A stretch of DNA of 64,000 nt from ATM1 sp003577165 (lineage in GTDB: Bacteria > Armatimonadota > Fimbriimonadia > Fimbriimonadales > ATM1), in assembly GCA_030263715.1 (NCBI GenBank), contig SZPM01000001.1, positions 179,370 through 243,369 of the forward strand. Reading direction: 5' to 3'. A program made the position numbers and the translations under genes. The notes beneath the pieces were generated by a model. It had not been told where the DNA came from. It did no database searches and was given only the letters and a program-made list of their open reading frames with translations. Positions 43,468-52,687 of this stretch are shown here, one piece after another (positions within the stretch are counted from its first letter, which is position 1; each line of letters starts with the position of its first letter).

Positions 43468-45840
43468 TCACTGGCGGCTCGACTGCCACGTCGGCTTGCG
43501 AGTCCCGGACGGCGTGAAGTGAACGCTTGTGAGCAGCATGCTATCGAAAGCCGCAGTCCACTCCGGCGCAGTCGGAAGCAGCCGGATCGTCACGTCGTAA
43601 CTCCCGGGCTTCAATGCCAACGGCCCGAGGTTGTACCAACCGAATCCGGAACCGAAACCTGACTCCGGCGTTTCCGGCAAACGCAGGGTGAGAGAAGTCC
43701 CGACTTCTACGACCACGTGCGAACGCACTGCCTTCGGCACGTCCGCGGCGATCCACAGCACCGGATCGCCCATGTTGTTTTTGACTCGAATCCTGGACTT
43801 GACGTAGTACCCTTCATTCCCCGGATTCATCGGCGAATGATTTGCGATCGCGCTCTCGCCAGAACACGCCGGGTCCTTCGTGTACTCGCCAAAAGTCGTA
43901 TTTTGCGACGCTTCGAACTCGACCCACGCGAATGGAGCGACGCGCTCCTGCATGGCTCGCAGGTGGATCACCATCTCGGTAAACGCCGCCCCTGGGTTGT
44001 CCTTCTCCTTCCTGGCCGCGTCCTGGAACATGAATCGCAATTCGCCGACGTCGATCGCCAACTTCTTGGCTTGCTCGACCGTGAAGTTATAGTCCTCCAA
44101 GACCGCCTCGAGAGCGTCCGCTGGCACGGGCACCTCTTCCGTCCCCACCAATAGAATCGGCATTGGGCCCAACTGGACTTCGACTCCATCCTTCTTAACT
44201 CGCACGTCCAAAGGAGTGCCGTCGTGCGCCAAGAACTTCGCCTGATCCGGACGCTGAACGCGGATCAGCACGTTCGCGGTTCCGGAGGGCCGCCACAGCG
44301 CCGTGAACGTCGCATACCGAGAGACGTGGCGATACCCTTCGTAGTCGATCCAGTAGTCGATTCGATTGCCAGCAGCGGGCGTGGGCAGCCACCAGACCCC
44401 CCCCGGCAGCCTCTGGGTGTTCGCGGGATGGCGAGCGTTCTCTGGATAGAACAGAGCCTTCGGCGCCGGTTGGCTTGCTGCCGATGTCAGCAGCGCAGGC
44501 GTTACATTCTTCAGCCATTGCACCGCTGACGGCTGCCAACGAACGAACCAACCACGCGCGCCGAGTTCCAAAGTATCGGTGAGGCTATTCGACAACTGCC
44601 GCTCCTCGGTGAAGCCGTTTGGCCCTCCGGAGATGTCTGTAGCCGCCAGCCACTCGCGCCCCCCCTGTGCTGCGACACACGACGCCGCTCCAGCGGCGTA
44701 GGTCTCCAGAGGATCTAAGCCGGTTCCGATGGCCCGCATCCCGACGCCGTCCCCGATCTTTGAAGGTGAATCATGAATCGGCGACCAGGCCGACCATTCC
44801 CAAAAAACGGGAACATCCACGATGCGCTGGATCGCGTCCACCAATCGCTTCGCACGGCGAGCCGCCGAGTTCTCAATCGCTGCCTGCACGTCCGCCCAAT
44901 AGCCAGACGTCCGGTGATCCACCGGATAGAGCCGATCCGTCTCCGGGTGCCACAGCCGATCTAGCCCTCGCGTCGTCGAAAAGAGAGCCACAAGGTTCGC
45001 CGCCTCGCGGAAATTCAGAATCTCCGGCGAACGAAGTTTCCATGCCCTGGCCAGTCGCGACACGTCTCCGTACTTCCTCTGCAGGAAGTCTTCGAATTCC
45101 AAACGGAACATATCCGAGTCCGGCACATACCCCCCCCGGTACGAGTTCCACCGCTCCACTCGTCCGAGCGGGTTCACGATTCCTCGAAGCCCGGGCCCAA
45201 ACTTCTGCGATGCAAGCCAAGCGAGAAGCCGATCGCGCGCAGAGTCGAACCCCTCCCACAAATCGGCGTATTCCGTTTCCGAAGCGCGAGGGTAGACGAG
45301 CAACACGAACGAACCGCCTGCAACCTGCTCGTCGACCTTGATGAGCGCCGACCCGTTCGTCACCTCCGCCCAGCCGCGCTTCGCAATTCCGAGACCCTGA
45401 CTCGTCAGCAGCACGTAGTACGCGCTCTGACTGTTCGGCACAGGCACCATATACGATGCGCGACGCGGCACTTTGTCCACCCTATAGGTCTCTGGCTGAA
45501 TGACGAACGCTGGCGCCCCCTTCGACTTCGACCCGCCCCCCAACAAGTAGGCTGCGCCCGCCGATTCGGCTTCCGCGATCGCTCCGGTCCACGCTTGTGG
45601 TTCCGTGGCGTCGATGAGCACATCCTTGACTCCCGTTGCGAGCGCAGCGCTCAGTTCCTCGCCCGCGTTCACGCGCCATCCCACCGGCAGATAGGGAACG
45701 CCGCGCCAACTCATGCCCCTCGCAGGGTCGAGGGTCCACGCCGACGGAGTCTGAAGAACCGGCGTCCACGCCGCGCAGACGAAAGGTAGGAGAAGCGATA
45801 CCACCGTGAATAAGACTACCGAAACGCCACCAAGATTCAC
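43468..45840 (-). CDS. Large secreted glycoside-hydrolase-like protein (beta-galactosidase/GH42-type features)
   Basis: About 790 residues with an N-terminal signal anchor (VSVVLFTVVSLLLPFVCAA). The central part has FLQRKYGDVSRLARAWKL, a pattern typical of the TIM barrel of GH42-like beta-galactosidases, and WEWSAWSPIHDSPSK in the region where an active-site Glu may lie. The C-terminal about 250 residues are beta-rich, as in carbohydrate-binding or sandwich modules. No precise family can be assigned. Start: GTG 45840 gives a clean signal peptide; GTG 45945 adds an Arg-rich tail but overlaps the upstream gene by 74 bases and lacks an SD. It follows the Gfo/Idh/MocA gene on the same strand. Confidence 0.75.
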   Translation of the reverse strand: MNLGGVSVVLFTVVSLLLPFVCAAWTPVLQTPSAWTLDPARGMSWRGVPYLPVGWRVNAGEELSAALATGVKDVLIDATEPQAWTGAIAEAESAGAAYLLGGGSKSKGAPAFVIQPETYRVDKVPRRASYMVPVPNSQSAYYVLLTSQGLGIAKRGWAEVTNGSALIKVDEQVAGGSFVLLVYPRASETEYADLWEGFDSARDRLLAWLASQKFGPGLRGIVNPLGRVERWNSYRGGYVPDSDMFRLEFEDFLQRKYGDVSRLARAWKLRSPEILNFREAANLVALFSTTRGLDRLWHPETDRLYPVDHRTSGYWADVQAAIENSAARRAKRLVDAIQRIVDVPVFWEWSAWSPIHDSPSKIGDGVGMRAIGTGLDPLETYAAGAASCVAAQGGREWLAATDISGGPNGFTEERQLSNSLTDTLELGARGWFVRWQPSAVQWLKNVTPALLTSAASQPAPKALFYPENARHPANTQRLPGGVWWLPTPAAGNRIDYWIDYEGYRHVSRYATFTALWRPSGTANVLIRVQRPDQAKFLAHDGTPLDVRVKKDGVEVQLGPMPILLVGTEEVPVPADALEAVLEDYNFTVEQAKKLAIDVGELRFMFQDAARKEKDNPGAAFTEMVIHLRAMQERVAPFAWVEFEASQNTTFGEYTKDPACSGESAIANHSPMNPGNEGYYVKSRIRVKNNMGDPVLWIAADVPKAVRSHVVVEVGTSLTLRLPETPESGFGSGFGWYNLGPLALKPGSYDVTIRLLPTAPEWTAAFDSMLLTSVHFTPSGTRKPTWQSSRQ

Positions 45841-45871
45841 TCTCGGTCGGCGCGACGCCCGCGGTTTCGCC

Positions 45872-46843
45872 CTAACCTCGACCGGGAGTGACGGCCTTCC
45901 CGGTTCGCGCGCTCTCGATCGCCGCCTCCGCAAGGGCGACGGCACGCAGGCCGTCCAGCCCGCTTACGGGCGGCGGTGAACCGGACGCGACAGCGTCTAA
46001 GAACTCTCGAATCTCTCGATAGTAGGGGTCGTCCGTCGGAGCGAGAGGACTCTCAGAGACGGACCCCGCTTCTGTCGTCGTTCGAAGGGTGGGGTAGAGC
46101 CGCGAGTCAAACTCGATCATTCCGTCGCTTCCACAAACTTCGAAAGTGACTCGAAATCCTCCGGGGTCTGCCCACGTCGCCTCGACGTGCGCAAGAGCGC
46201 CCGACGCGAGAGTCAATGTCGCGAGCGCATAGTCCTTCTCCTTGATCCCCGTGAACGTAAGCGACTGACAGAACACCCGCTCGACTTGGCCAAACGTCCA
46301 TCGGATCCAATCGAGGTCGTGGATCATCAGATCGAGGATCACCCCTCCAGAAAGTGCGAAATCGCTAAACCAATCCGCCGACCCCTTCGGAAACCTCCCC
46401 CCCCTGCGAGTCCGGATCGCCGCCGGCAGCCCGACCTTGCCGTCCTGGACCAGCCTGTGCGCCGTCCGAAATTCAGGGAAGTAGCGCACAACTTGGGCGG
46501 GCATGAGCGGAGTTCCGGTCTTCTCGCTCAACTCGACCAACTCCGCGCATTCCGCCGTGGTCCGACACATCGGCTTCTCGCAGAACACCGGTTTGCCCGC
46601 TCGCAGGCCGAGACTCGCGTATTCGAGATGTAGGTGCGTGGGCAGGCAAACGTCGAGCACGTCGCATTCACGAATCACCCGATCCGCGTCAGGAGCCGAC
46701 TCTCCGCCGGTCAGCTGCTGAAACTCCGCCGCCCTTTGAGGATCGCGATCGTAGAAGATCAGACTTACTTCCGGAATCTTCGCGTACTGGCGCGCATGCG
46801 TCTTGCCCATCCCCCCCGTTCCGAGTATTCCGACCTTGATCAT
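45872..46843 (-). CDS. Gfo/Idh/MocA family NAD(P)-dependent oxidoreductase
   Basis: A 323-residue dehydrogenase. The Rossmann motif GILGTGGMGKTHARQYA is at the N-terminus, FCEKPMC is the conserved EKP of the family, and GGVILDLMIHDLDWIRWTFG contains the second conserved His/Asp region. Such enzymes oxidise sugars, inositols or sugar derivatives; the adjacent glycoside-hydrolase-like gene suggests a carbohydrate substrate. ATGA overlap with the upstream HExxH gene. Confidence 0.92.
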   Translation of the reverse strand: MIKVGILGTGGMGKTHARQYAKIPEVSLIFYDRDPQRAAEFQQLTGGESAPDADRVIRECDVLDVCLPTHLHLEYASLGLRAGKPVFCEKPMCRTTAECAELVELSEKTGTPLMPAQVVRYFPEFRTAHRLVQDGKVGLPAAIRTRRGGRFPKGSADWFSDFALSGGVILDLMIHDLDWIRWTFGQVERVFCQSLTFTGIKEKDYALATLTLASGALAHVEATWADPGGFRVTFEVCGSDGMIEFDSRLYPTLRTTTEAGSVSESPLAPTDDPYYREIREFLDAVASGSPPPVSGLDGLRAVALAEAAIESARTGKAVTPGRG

Positions 46844-47919
46844 CGCTCCTCTGTCCCCATAGGCGCTTTCCCGTTTCTCTGGATTCTCACCTTCATGTCT
46901 TCCGAGGGCACGACTTTAGCCCAATCTCCGCTCCTGGCCGCCTCCTTCCCAAGAACCACTCGATATCCGGACGGACAGGGAACGAACACCATCGTCCCTT
47001 TAAGCCTCGAGGGTATTCGATAGGTCACGGCATCGCATTCCAAAGTCGCCGCCTTGACCCCAGCCAACAGCCCCTTCGCGGTGAGCGACGTTGAAAGGGC
47101 GAATGACCTGGCAAGGGTCCCGCTCTTCGATTCCGCCAGCAGGAGCGGAACACCCACCATCGCGTTCATAGCGCCAAGGTTCTTTGCGTCCAGCGCCTTC
47201 AGATTCGGCCCATGCTTCCAGACCGCATCGGTGAGCGGATAACTTTTCGCCCTGCCCCACTCTTCGAGTTGGTCCGCCGTCATTCCCATCATGTCGTCCG
47301 TGCCGACATCGGCCCTGTGCTCGCAGAGCAGCAGCATTGGCAGCAAGTGCTCGCCCAAAACTCCGTTTCCAAAGCGTTCGGGCTCCGTGAAACCTGCGTA
47401 TGCAGGCAAAACCGCGTGGCCGTACTCATGCGCGATTTCGCGAAACATCTCGGCCGGCCTACGAAACGACTCGATCGAGTAGATGTAGACAGCGTTCACC
47501 GACGAGGATCCCGACGCCGTATCCCAGGGAACGAACATCTGCTCTCCTCCCGCGCGTCCCCCCTCCGCGAGGAACACATGCACCACGCGCCCGTATCGAA
47601 TTGGGTTGTCCAGGCCAGCGTGTCGAACGCTCACTTCCCACAGGCGCAGGAGGCTTCGCGTCACGCTCTTGGCGAGGTCGCTCTCCCGAACGCCCGGTGC
47701 GTAGACCCGGAATCGAAGCGCCGCCTCCTGATCCGCCCGCCCGCCCCATCCCTCGAAGCAAATCGAATACTCCCAGCCGTATGCCGGGCACCGGACGGAA
47801 CCCCCAGGAAGCGAGACCGGGCCGCGGACCTCGACCCTCCAATCATCCGCAAGCGGTCGAAGCATCTCCTGCAGAGGAGTTGGGGCGACGTTGAAGAGCA
47901 CGGCGACCGACAGCCACAT
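46840..47919 (-). CDS. Hypothetical secreted protein with an HExxH motif
   Basis: A 359-residue protein with a short N-terminal hydrophobic segment (MWLSVAVLFNVAPTP). The motif AHEYGHAVLPAY carries HExxH, and a conserved Glu follows in LLLCEHRADVG about 30 residues later, resembling a gluzincin-like zinc site. No family is recognised. Start ATG 47919; the frame upstream to 47976 is intergenic with the ATP synthase operon. It overlaps the oxidoreductase by 4 bases and probably heads a three-gene operon. Confidence 0.7.
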   Translation of the reverse strand: MWLSVAVLFNVAPTPLQEMLRPLADDWRVEVRGPVSLPGGSVRCPAYGWEYSICFEGWGGRADQEAALRFRVYAPGVRESDLAKSVTRSLLRLWEVSVRHAGLDNPIRYGRVVHVFLAEGGRAGGEQMFVPWDTASGSSSVNAVYIYSIESFRRPAEMFREIAHEYGHAVLPAYAGFTEPERFGNGVLGEHLLPMLLLCEHRADVGTDDMMGMTADQLEEWGRAKSYPLTDAVWKHGPNLKALDAKNLGAMNAMVGVPLLLAESKSGTLARSFALSTSLTAKGLLAGVKAATLECDAVTYRIPSRLKGTMVFVPCPSGYRVVLGKEAARSGDWAKVVPSEDMKVRIQRNGKAPMGTEER

Positions 47920-47960
47920 CGAAGTCCACGGATTATGAGGCGTGGGGCTAAACTTCGGCC

Positions 47961-48386
47961 ATGACCGACGGGCCAACCGAAGACTGGGAGGAAAAGGCGA
48001 AGCGCCTCGTCAGTCAGGTCGACGGCGATGACCAGGACATTGACCTGCAGGAGGAGTTAGACCGCATTGAGCAGGAGGCGGAACGCATCGCCGAATCCGC
48101 CCGAGTTCCTTCGACCCCCGAGCCGCCCGACTGGGAGTACCAGAGGCCTGACTTCACCCGTAAGCACCTGGAATCGGAACCCGGAACCTATCGAATGGCG
48201 GGGATCGGATTCGCCGTCGCCTACATGCTTGTGGGCGCCGTGGGCGGCGGGTGGGCGATCGGCTGGCTCGTGGATAGAGCCCAGGGCAGTGGCAACGTCG
48301 GCCAGGCGATTGGCGTCATCGTGGGATCCATTCTCGGCCTCGTCGCAGTCGTCATCGCCATCGTCCGGTCGTCCAAGCACGAATGA
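47961..48386 (+). CDS. atpZ: AtpZ/AtpI-family ATP synthase-associated protein
   Basis: A 141-residue protein: an acidic coiled N-terminal half (to about residue 80), then two membrane helices (GIGFAVAYMLVGAVGGGWAIGWLVDRAQG and IGVIVGSILGLVAVVIAIVR) matching the AtpZ/putative F0F1 subunit (PF09527) family. In other bacteria this protein assists c-ring assembly or magnesium uptake. It is the first gene of the operon and overlaps the next by 4 bases. Confidence 0.88.
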   Translation: MTDGPTEDWEEKAKRLVSQVDGDDQDIDLQEELDRIEQEAERIAESARVPSTPEPPDWEYQRPDFTRKHLESEPGTYRMAGIGFAVAYMLVGAVGGGWAIGWLVDRAQGSGNVGQAIGVIVGSILGLVAVVIAIVRSSKHE

Positions 48387-48745
48387 CCGCGGCGCGCAAG
48401 TGGGCTGTCGCGATCGGAGTCGTCGGGCTCCTTGGGGCGGCGTCCTACGGCTTCGTTGACGCCGGATGGTACGGCCCGGCAGGGGTTGGGCTCGGGGTTT
48501 TCGTGAGCGCTCTGTCCATCGGCTCCCTCGCCATGTTCGTCAGGACTCTCACTCAGATGGCGCCTGCGAGACGCGGAGGCGGCGCGCTGACCGTGCTTTT
48601 CGCAGCCCTTAAGCTCCCCGCCATCGCCATTCTCATTTTTCTTGCGACCAAACTTCCGACGACCGGCCTGTACTGCTTTCTCTTCACAATACTGCTGGTA
48701 TACTCCGCCGTCGTCTGGTACCTGGCGGCTACGCCGCCTGCCTGA
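48383..48745 (+). CDS. Small membrane protein, ATP synthase subunit I-like
   Basis: A 120-residue protein with four hydrophobic helices (about 8-26, 33-52, 69-87, 92-112). Topology and position between atpZ and atpB match AtpI (ATP synthase I), a chaperone-like membrane protein of the F0 assembly. Sequence identity to known AtpI is not apparent by eye, so the assignment is by context. ATGA overlap with atpZ and 14 bases before atpB. Confidence 0.75.
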   Translation: MTAARKWAVAIGVVGLLGAASYGFVDAGWYGPAGVGLGVFVSALSIGSLAMFVRTLTQMAPARRGGGALTVLFAALKLPAIAILIFLATKLPTTGLYCFLFTILLVYSAVVWYLAATPPA

Positions 48746-48759
48746 TCGCAGCCGCAGTG

Positions 48760-49566
48760 ATGGACTTCCAAATCGGCAAGTTAGCCTCTATCATCGCGTC
48801 CGCCGAAGGGGGCGGGGGCGAGGGCCATGGTGTCGGCTGGGGAATTTTCTATTACGTTGGGATCGTCTTCGTGACGATCTTCGTTTTCATGATCCTCGCG
48901 CGTCGCGGATTCCGACCGCATCTCTTCATCGGACTTCCCGCGAAACTCGCCGAGCACCTGTATTTCTTCTTGAGATCCGTCACCACAGCGATCATCGGCC
49001 CGCACGGCCCGAATTACATCCCGTTCTTGATGACCCTGTGGCTGTTCATCTTCGTGTCGAACGTCTACGGGCTCATCTTTCCTTACACACCGAGCGCCGA
49101 CTGGAGCCTGAACATTGGCTTCGCCATCGTCACGTTCCTTTACGTGCAATACGAAGGCATGCGGATGAACGGAGTCTTCGGACACATGAAGCACTTCGCC
49201 GGCCCCAAACTTGGCGGCCTTCCGATCGCTTTCGCGATGCTGATTAGCGGCCTGATTTTCTCGGTCGAGATCTTCAGCGAAGTGCTGAAGATCTTCTCTC
49301 TTTCGATCCGACTGTTTGGCAACATCGAGGGAGGGCACATCGTGAAAGACGCGCTCGACCACATCATCACAGATGTCAGCATCGGCAGCATGCACATTGA
49401 TGGCGTCCCGCTCGGCGGGCTCCTGCTTCCGATCAAGTTCTTCACCTGCATCCTGCAGGCTTTCATCTGGTGCACGCTCGCTTGCGTCTACCTCGCCGCA
49501 GTTACCGGACATCACGACGAAGAGCATGAGCACGCAGAAGGTGCCCACGCTCACGCCCACGCATAA
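48760..49566 (+). CDS. atpB: ATP synthase F0 subunit a
   Basis: A 268-residue polytopic subunit. The essential Arg is in LSIRLFGNIEGGHIVKD, the region of the E. coli R210 helix, and LAAVTGHH ends the last helix with a His-rich C-terminal tail (HDEEHEHAEGAHAHAHA). With subunit c it forms the ion path. ATG 48760 or GTG 48757 could start it; no clear SD is seen. It precedes the c-subunit by 42 bases. Confidence 0.95.
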   Translation: MDFQIGKLASIIASAEGGGGEGHGVGWGIFYYVGIVFVTIFVFMILARRGFRPHLFIGLPAKLAEHLYFFLRSVTTAIIGPHGPNYIPFLMTLWLFIFVSNVYGLIFPYTPSADWSLNIGFAIVTFLYVQYEGMRMNGVFGHMKHFAGPKLGGLPIAFAMLISGLIFSVEIFSEVLKIFSLSIRLFGNIEGGHIVKDALDHIITDVSIGSMHIDGVPLGGLLLPIKFFTCILQAFIWCTLACVYLAAVTGHHDEEHEHAEGAHAHAHA

Positions 49567-49608
49567 GTTTTGCAACGACCACAAGTATCAGGAGGATAAT
49601 TCGAAAAA

Positions 49609-49833
49609 ATGGACATCGCACTTGGAATCGGATTCGCCGTAGGCCTCGCAGGCCTCGGCGTGGGAATCGGGCAGGGCATCGCGGCCAACGGAGGCCTCAA
49701 CGGAATCGCGCGTCAGCCGGAAGCGAGCGGAAAGGTGCAAACCGCGCTCCTCATCTCCCTGGTCTTCATGGAGTTGGTCTTCCTTCTGTCGTTCGTTATC
49801 GGGTTCTTGCTGATGGGCAAGATCGGCGCATAA
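49609..49833 (+). CDS. atpE: ATP synthase F0 subunit c
   Basis: A 74-residue hairpin of two helices. Helix 1 has GIGQGIAANG, the loop is ARQPEASGKVQ and helix 2 has the ion-binding Glu in LVFMELVFLLSF. The ligand set (Gln in helix 1, Glu in helix 2, Leu after the Glu) is closer to cyanobacterial/chloroplast proton-type rings, which have the same Gln and FMEA, than to sodium-type rings, which have a Ser or Thr after the Glu. AGGAGG lies about 13 bases upstream of ATG 49609. Confidence 0.96.
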   Translation: MDIALGIGFAVGLAGLGVGIGQGIAANGGLNGIARQPEASGKVQTALLISLVFMELVFLLSFVIGFLLMGKIGA

Positions 49834-49916
49834 CTCCAACAAGAGCGCCGAGAAGTAACTTCGTAGCGCCCGGCCGAACGACTTTCGGACCGGGCCGCTG
49901 CCGGAGATTGGAGCGA

Positions 49917-50543
49917 ATGGAACTGAAGAAAAGAAAGAGACGGGAACGTGGCGTCACGGCGAAGGGCTTGCTCCTCGTCCTGTTCGGCATCGCGTTCATC
50001 GTAGTCGGAGCCGTCGTCCACGGCCAGCCCTGGACAACGCCGGAAATGCTGTCAGGCCTCCAGTTGGACCTCAGCAAGACCTTCGTCTCCATCGGCTACT
50101 TCCTTGTCTTTGCGCAAGTTATCGCGTCCTTCTTCTATCAGCCGCTCAAGTCGGCCATTGACGAGCGCGACAGGAACCTCGAGGCGACCTTCAGCGAAGC
50201 CGAATCTCTCAAGTCGCGAATGTTGGAGTTGAGATCGGATTACGAGAAGAAACTCTCGCAAGCGGAGTCCGAGGCTCGCGACAAGATCCAATCCGCGCTC
50301 GCCGAAGCGCAGCAGATGAGGGAGCAGATCCTCTTGGAAGCGCGCACTCTGGCAGACGAGATTCGGCGAAGGGGCCAAGAGGACCTCGAGCGTGAACGGC
50401 AGAAGATGCTCGTGGACCTGCGAGCGCACGTTGTCGAACTGACGCTCACGGCGACCGAGAAGATCGTCGGCGAGACCGTCGACGAGGGCGCCCAGCGAAA
50501 GCGGATCGCCGACTTCATAGACACCGTCGAGGTGAAGAACTAG
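49917..50543 (+). CDS. atpF: ATP synthase F0 subunit b with an extra N-terminal membrane helix
   Basis: A 208-residue stator subunit. After a basic tail it has two membrane segments (about 17-35, GLLLVLFGIAFIVVGAVV, and about 56-74, FVSIGYFLVFAQVIASFFY), while classical b has one. The long helical stalk (FYQPLKSAIDERDRNLEATFSEAESLKSRMLEL...) and the terminal delta-binding part (ATEKIVGETVDEG) are typical. It overlaps no gene and precedes atpH by 1 base. Confidence 0.92.
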   Translation: MELKKRKRRERGVTAKGLLLVLFGIAFIVVGAVVHGQPWTTPEMLSGLQLDLSKTFVSIGYFLVFAQVIASFFYQPLKSAIDERDRNLEATFSEAESLKSRMLELRSDYEKKLSQAESEARDKIQSALAEAQQMREQILLEARTLADEIRRRGQEDLERERQKMLVDLRAHVVELTLTATEKIVGETVDEGAQRKRIADFIDTVEVKN

Positions 50544-50544
50544 G

Positions 50545-51096
50545 GTGGATCCCCAGGCCGCGGTTCGCTACGCAAGAGCGCTCCTCGCAGCCGCTCAGTC
50601 TTCGAATTCAGTGACCGAAGCGGCGGACGATCTCGAGGCCATCAAAGTCATCCTCGACAATCGTCCGGAACTGCGGAAGCTGCTCGAAAGCCCGAGGGTC
50701 TCGCGGGATCGGAAGCGCGAACTTATTGACAAGCTCTTCGCGGATCGCGCCCGACCTGTGACTCTCAAACTGCTGAGGCTGCTCGTCGAGAAGCGTCGCG
50801 AAGCGGAGCTGCCCCTCGTCCATCGTGAGTTCGTTCGGCTCAAGGAGGAATCGGAGAACAAACTTCGAGTCCACATCACCTCCGCAGTCGAATTGAAGCG
50901 TGAAGAACTCGACGCCCTCATCACCAAACTCTCGTCGCAAACCGGCAAGACCATCCTGCCGGAAGTCAGCGTGGACGCATCGCTGATCGGCGGAATCGCC
51001 GTTCGATTTGGCGATAGCGTCATAGACGGCTCGATCTCAGGCGCGCTGCGCAGGCTGAGAGAAAGGCTCGTTATCGAAGTCTTGAAACAAGCGTAA
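50545..51096 (+). CDS. atpH: ATP synthase F1 subunit delta
   Basis: A 183-residue stator protein starting at GTG 50545. RYARALLAAAQ at the N-terminus, LLRLLVEKRREAELPLVHREFVRL, and the C-terminal PEVSVDASLIGGIAVRFGDSVIDGSISGALRRLRE are delta-family signatures. It connects the top of F1 to the b dimer. It is 13 bases before atpA. Confidence 0.95.
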   Translation: MDPQAAVRYARALLAAAQSSNSVTEAADDLEAIKVILDNRPELRKLLESPRVSRDRKRELIDKLFADRARPVTLKLLRLLVEKRREAELPLVHREFVRLKEESENKLRVHITSAVELKREELDALITKLSSQTGKTILPEVSVDASLIGGIAVRFGDSVIDGSISGALRRLRERLVIEVLKQA

Positions 51097-51109
51097 ACGG
51101 AGACACCGA

Positions 51110-52666
51110 ATGCCAATTCGTCCTGAAGAAATCACAAGCATCCTAACCAAAGAACTCCAGGAGTTCGAAGCAAAGCACGGAACCGAACACGTCGGTACCG
51201 TGCTGCAGGTCGGCGACGGCATCGCCCGCGTGCATGGACTCCCTGACTGCCAGATGGGCGAACTTCTCGAGTTTCCCGGCGGCGTGATGGGCCTCGCGCT
51301 CAACCTCGAAGAGAACACCATCGGCGCAGTTCTTATCGGCTCCGACGTCGAGATCAAGGAAGGCGATCCCGTCCGCGAAACGGGCCGGATCATTCAGGTG
51401 CCCGTCGGCGAAGGAATGCTTGGGCGCGTCGTCAACGCGCTCGGACAGCCCATCGACGGAAAGGGACCGATCCCTAGCGGCGAAATGCGCCTCGTCGAAG
51501 TCATCGCCCCCGGCGTCGTTCACCGACAACCGGTGAAAGAACCCCTGCAGACCGGCATCAAGGCGATCGACGGCATGATTCCCATCGGTCGCGGGCAGCG
51601 CGAATTGGTCATCGGCGACCGACAAACGGGAAAAACCGCCATCTGCGTAGACACGATTCTCAACCAGGCCTCCACTCACGAACCCGGCGGCAGCCCCGTG
51701 TACTGCATCTACGTCGCGATCGGTCAGCGCATGTCCAGCGTGCGCCGCGTCGTTGAGAAGCTCGAAAGTTCCGGTGCAATGAAGTACACCGTCGTCGTCG
51801 TCGCATCTGCGGGCGATAGCGACGCAGAAGCGTATCTCGCCCCATTCGCGGGCGCCACGATGGGCGAGTGGTTCCGGGACAACGGAAAGCACGCGCTCAT
51901 CATCTACGATGATCTTTCCAAGCACGCGCAGGCCTACCGAACCATGTCGCTGCTGCTCCGCAGACCACCGGGTCGCGAAGCGTATCCCGGCGACGTCTTC
52001 TACTTGCACAGCCGACTCCTTGAGCGCGCCGCCAAACTCAGCGACGAGAAGGGAGGAGGCTCCCTCACCGCGCTTCCCATCATCGAAACGCAGGCGGGCG
52101 ACGTGTCGGCCTACATCCCGACGAACGTCATCTCCATCACGGATGGGCAGATCTACCTCGAGCCCGACCTGTTCTTCGCGGGCGTCCGACCTGCCATCAA
52201 CGTCGGTATCTCAGTCTCGCGCGTGGGAGGGTCGGCTCAGATCAAGGCGATGAAATCGGTCGCGGGCAAACTCAAACTCGAGATGGCCCAGTACCGCGAA
52301 GTGCAAGCGTTCGCGCAGTTCGCGAGCGACTTGGACCGCGCGACGCAGATGCAGCTTGCGCGAGGCCAGCGCCTTACCGAACTGCTGAAGCAGGACATCT
52401 ACTCACCGTACGACGTCGTGGACCAGATCCTCTCGATCTACAGCGGTACGGGCGGGTTTCTCGATGCCCTCGAAGTCTCCGACATCAAAGAGTTCGAGGC
52501 CAGTCTGCTGAAGCACATTCATGAGAAGTACCCGGACCTCGTCGAGAAACTGCGAGCCACCAGGGAGTGGACCTCCGATGTGGAAGAAACCGCGCGAAAA
52601 GCCATCGGCGAGTTCCAACAGCAGTTCCTCGCGGCGAAGGGAGCGGCCGAAGCAGCGACCGCGTAA
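51110..52666 (+). CDS. atpA: ATP synthase F1 subunit alpha
   Basis: A 518-residue nucleotide-binding subunit. The P-loop is GDRQTGKTAI (about 169-178), and LIIYDDLSKHAQAYRTMSLLLRRPPGREAYPGDVF and NVGISVSRVGGSAQ are family signatures. It alternates with beta in the F1 ring, but beta is not in the window. It precedes atpG by 21 bases. Confidence 0.97.
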   Translation: MPIRPEEITSILTKELQEFEAKHGTEHVGTVLQVGDGIARVHGLPDCQMGELLEFPGGVMGLALNLEENTIGAVLIGSDVEIKEGDPVRETGRIIQVPVGEGMLGRVVNALGQPIDGKGPIPSGEMRLVEVIAPGVVHRQPVKEPLQTGIKAIDGMIPIGRGQRELVIGDRQTGKTAICVDTILNQASTHEPGGSPVYCIYVAIGQRMSSVRRVVEKLESSGAMKYTVVVVASAGDSDAEAYLAPFAGATMGEWFRDNGKHALIIYDDLSKHAQAYRTMSLLLRRPPGREAYPGDVFYLHSRLLERAAKLSDEKGGGSLTALPIIETQAGDVSAYIPTNVISITDGQIYLEPDLFFAGVRPAINVGISVSRVGGSAQIKAMKSVAGKLKLEMAQYREVQAFAQFASDLDRATQMQLARGQRLTELLKQDIYSPYDVVDQILSIYSGTGGFLDALEVSDIKEFEASLLKHIHEKYPDLVEKLRATREWTSDVEETARKAIGEFQQQFLAAKGAAEAATA

Positions 52667-52687
52667 CGCACTCACGCGAACGAACCT

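Noticed and set aside
49609..49833. Sodium-type c-ring
   Set aside because: The Gln in helix 1 is shared by proton-type cyanobacterial rings, and the residue after the ion-binding Glu is Leu instead of Ser/Thr, so a sodium ring is not supported.
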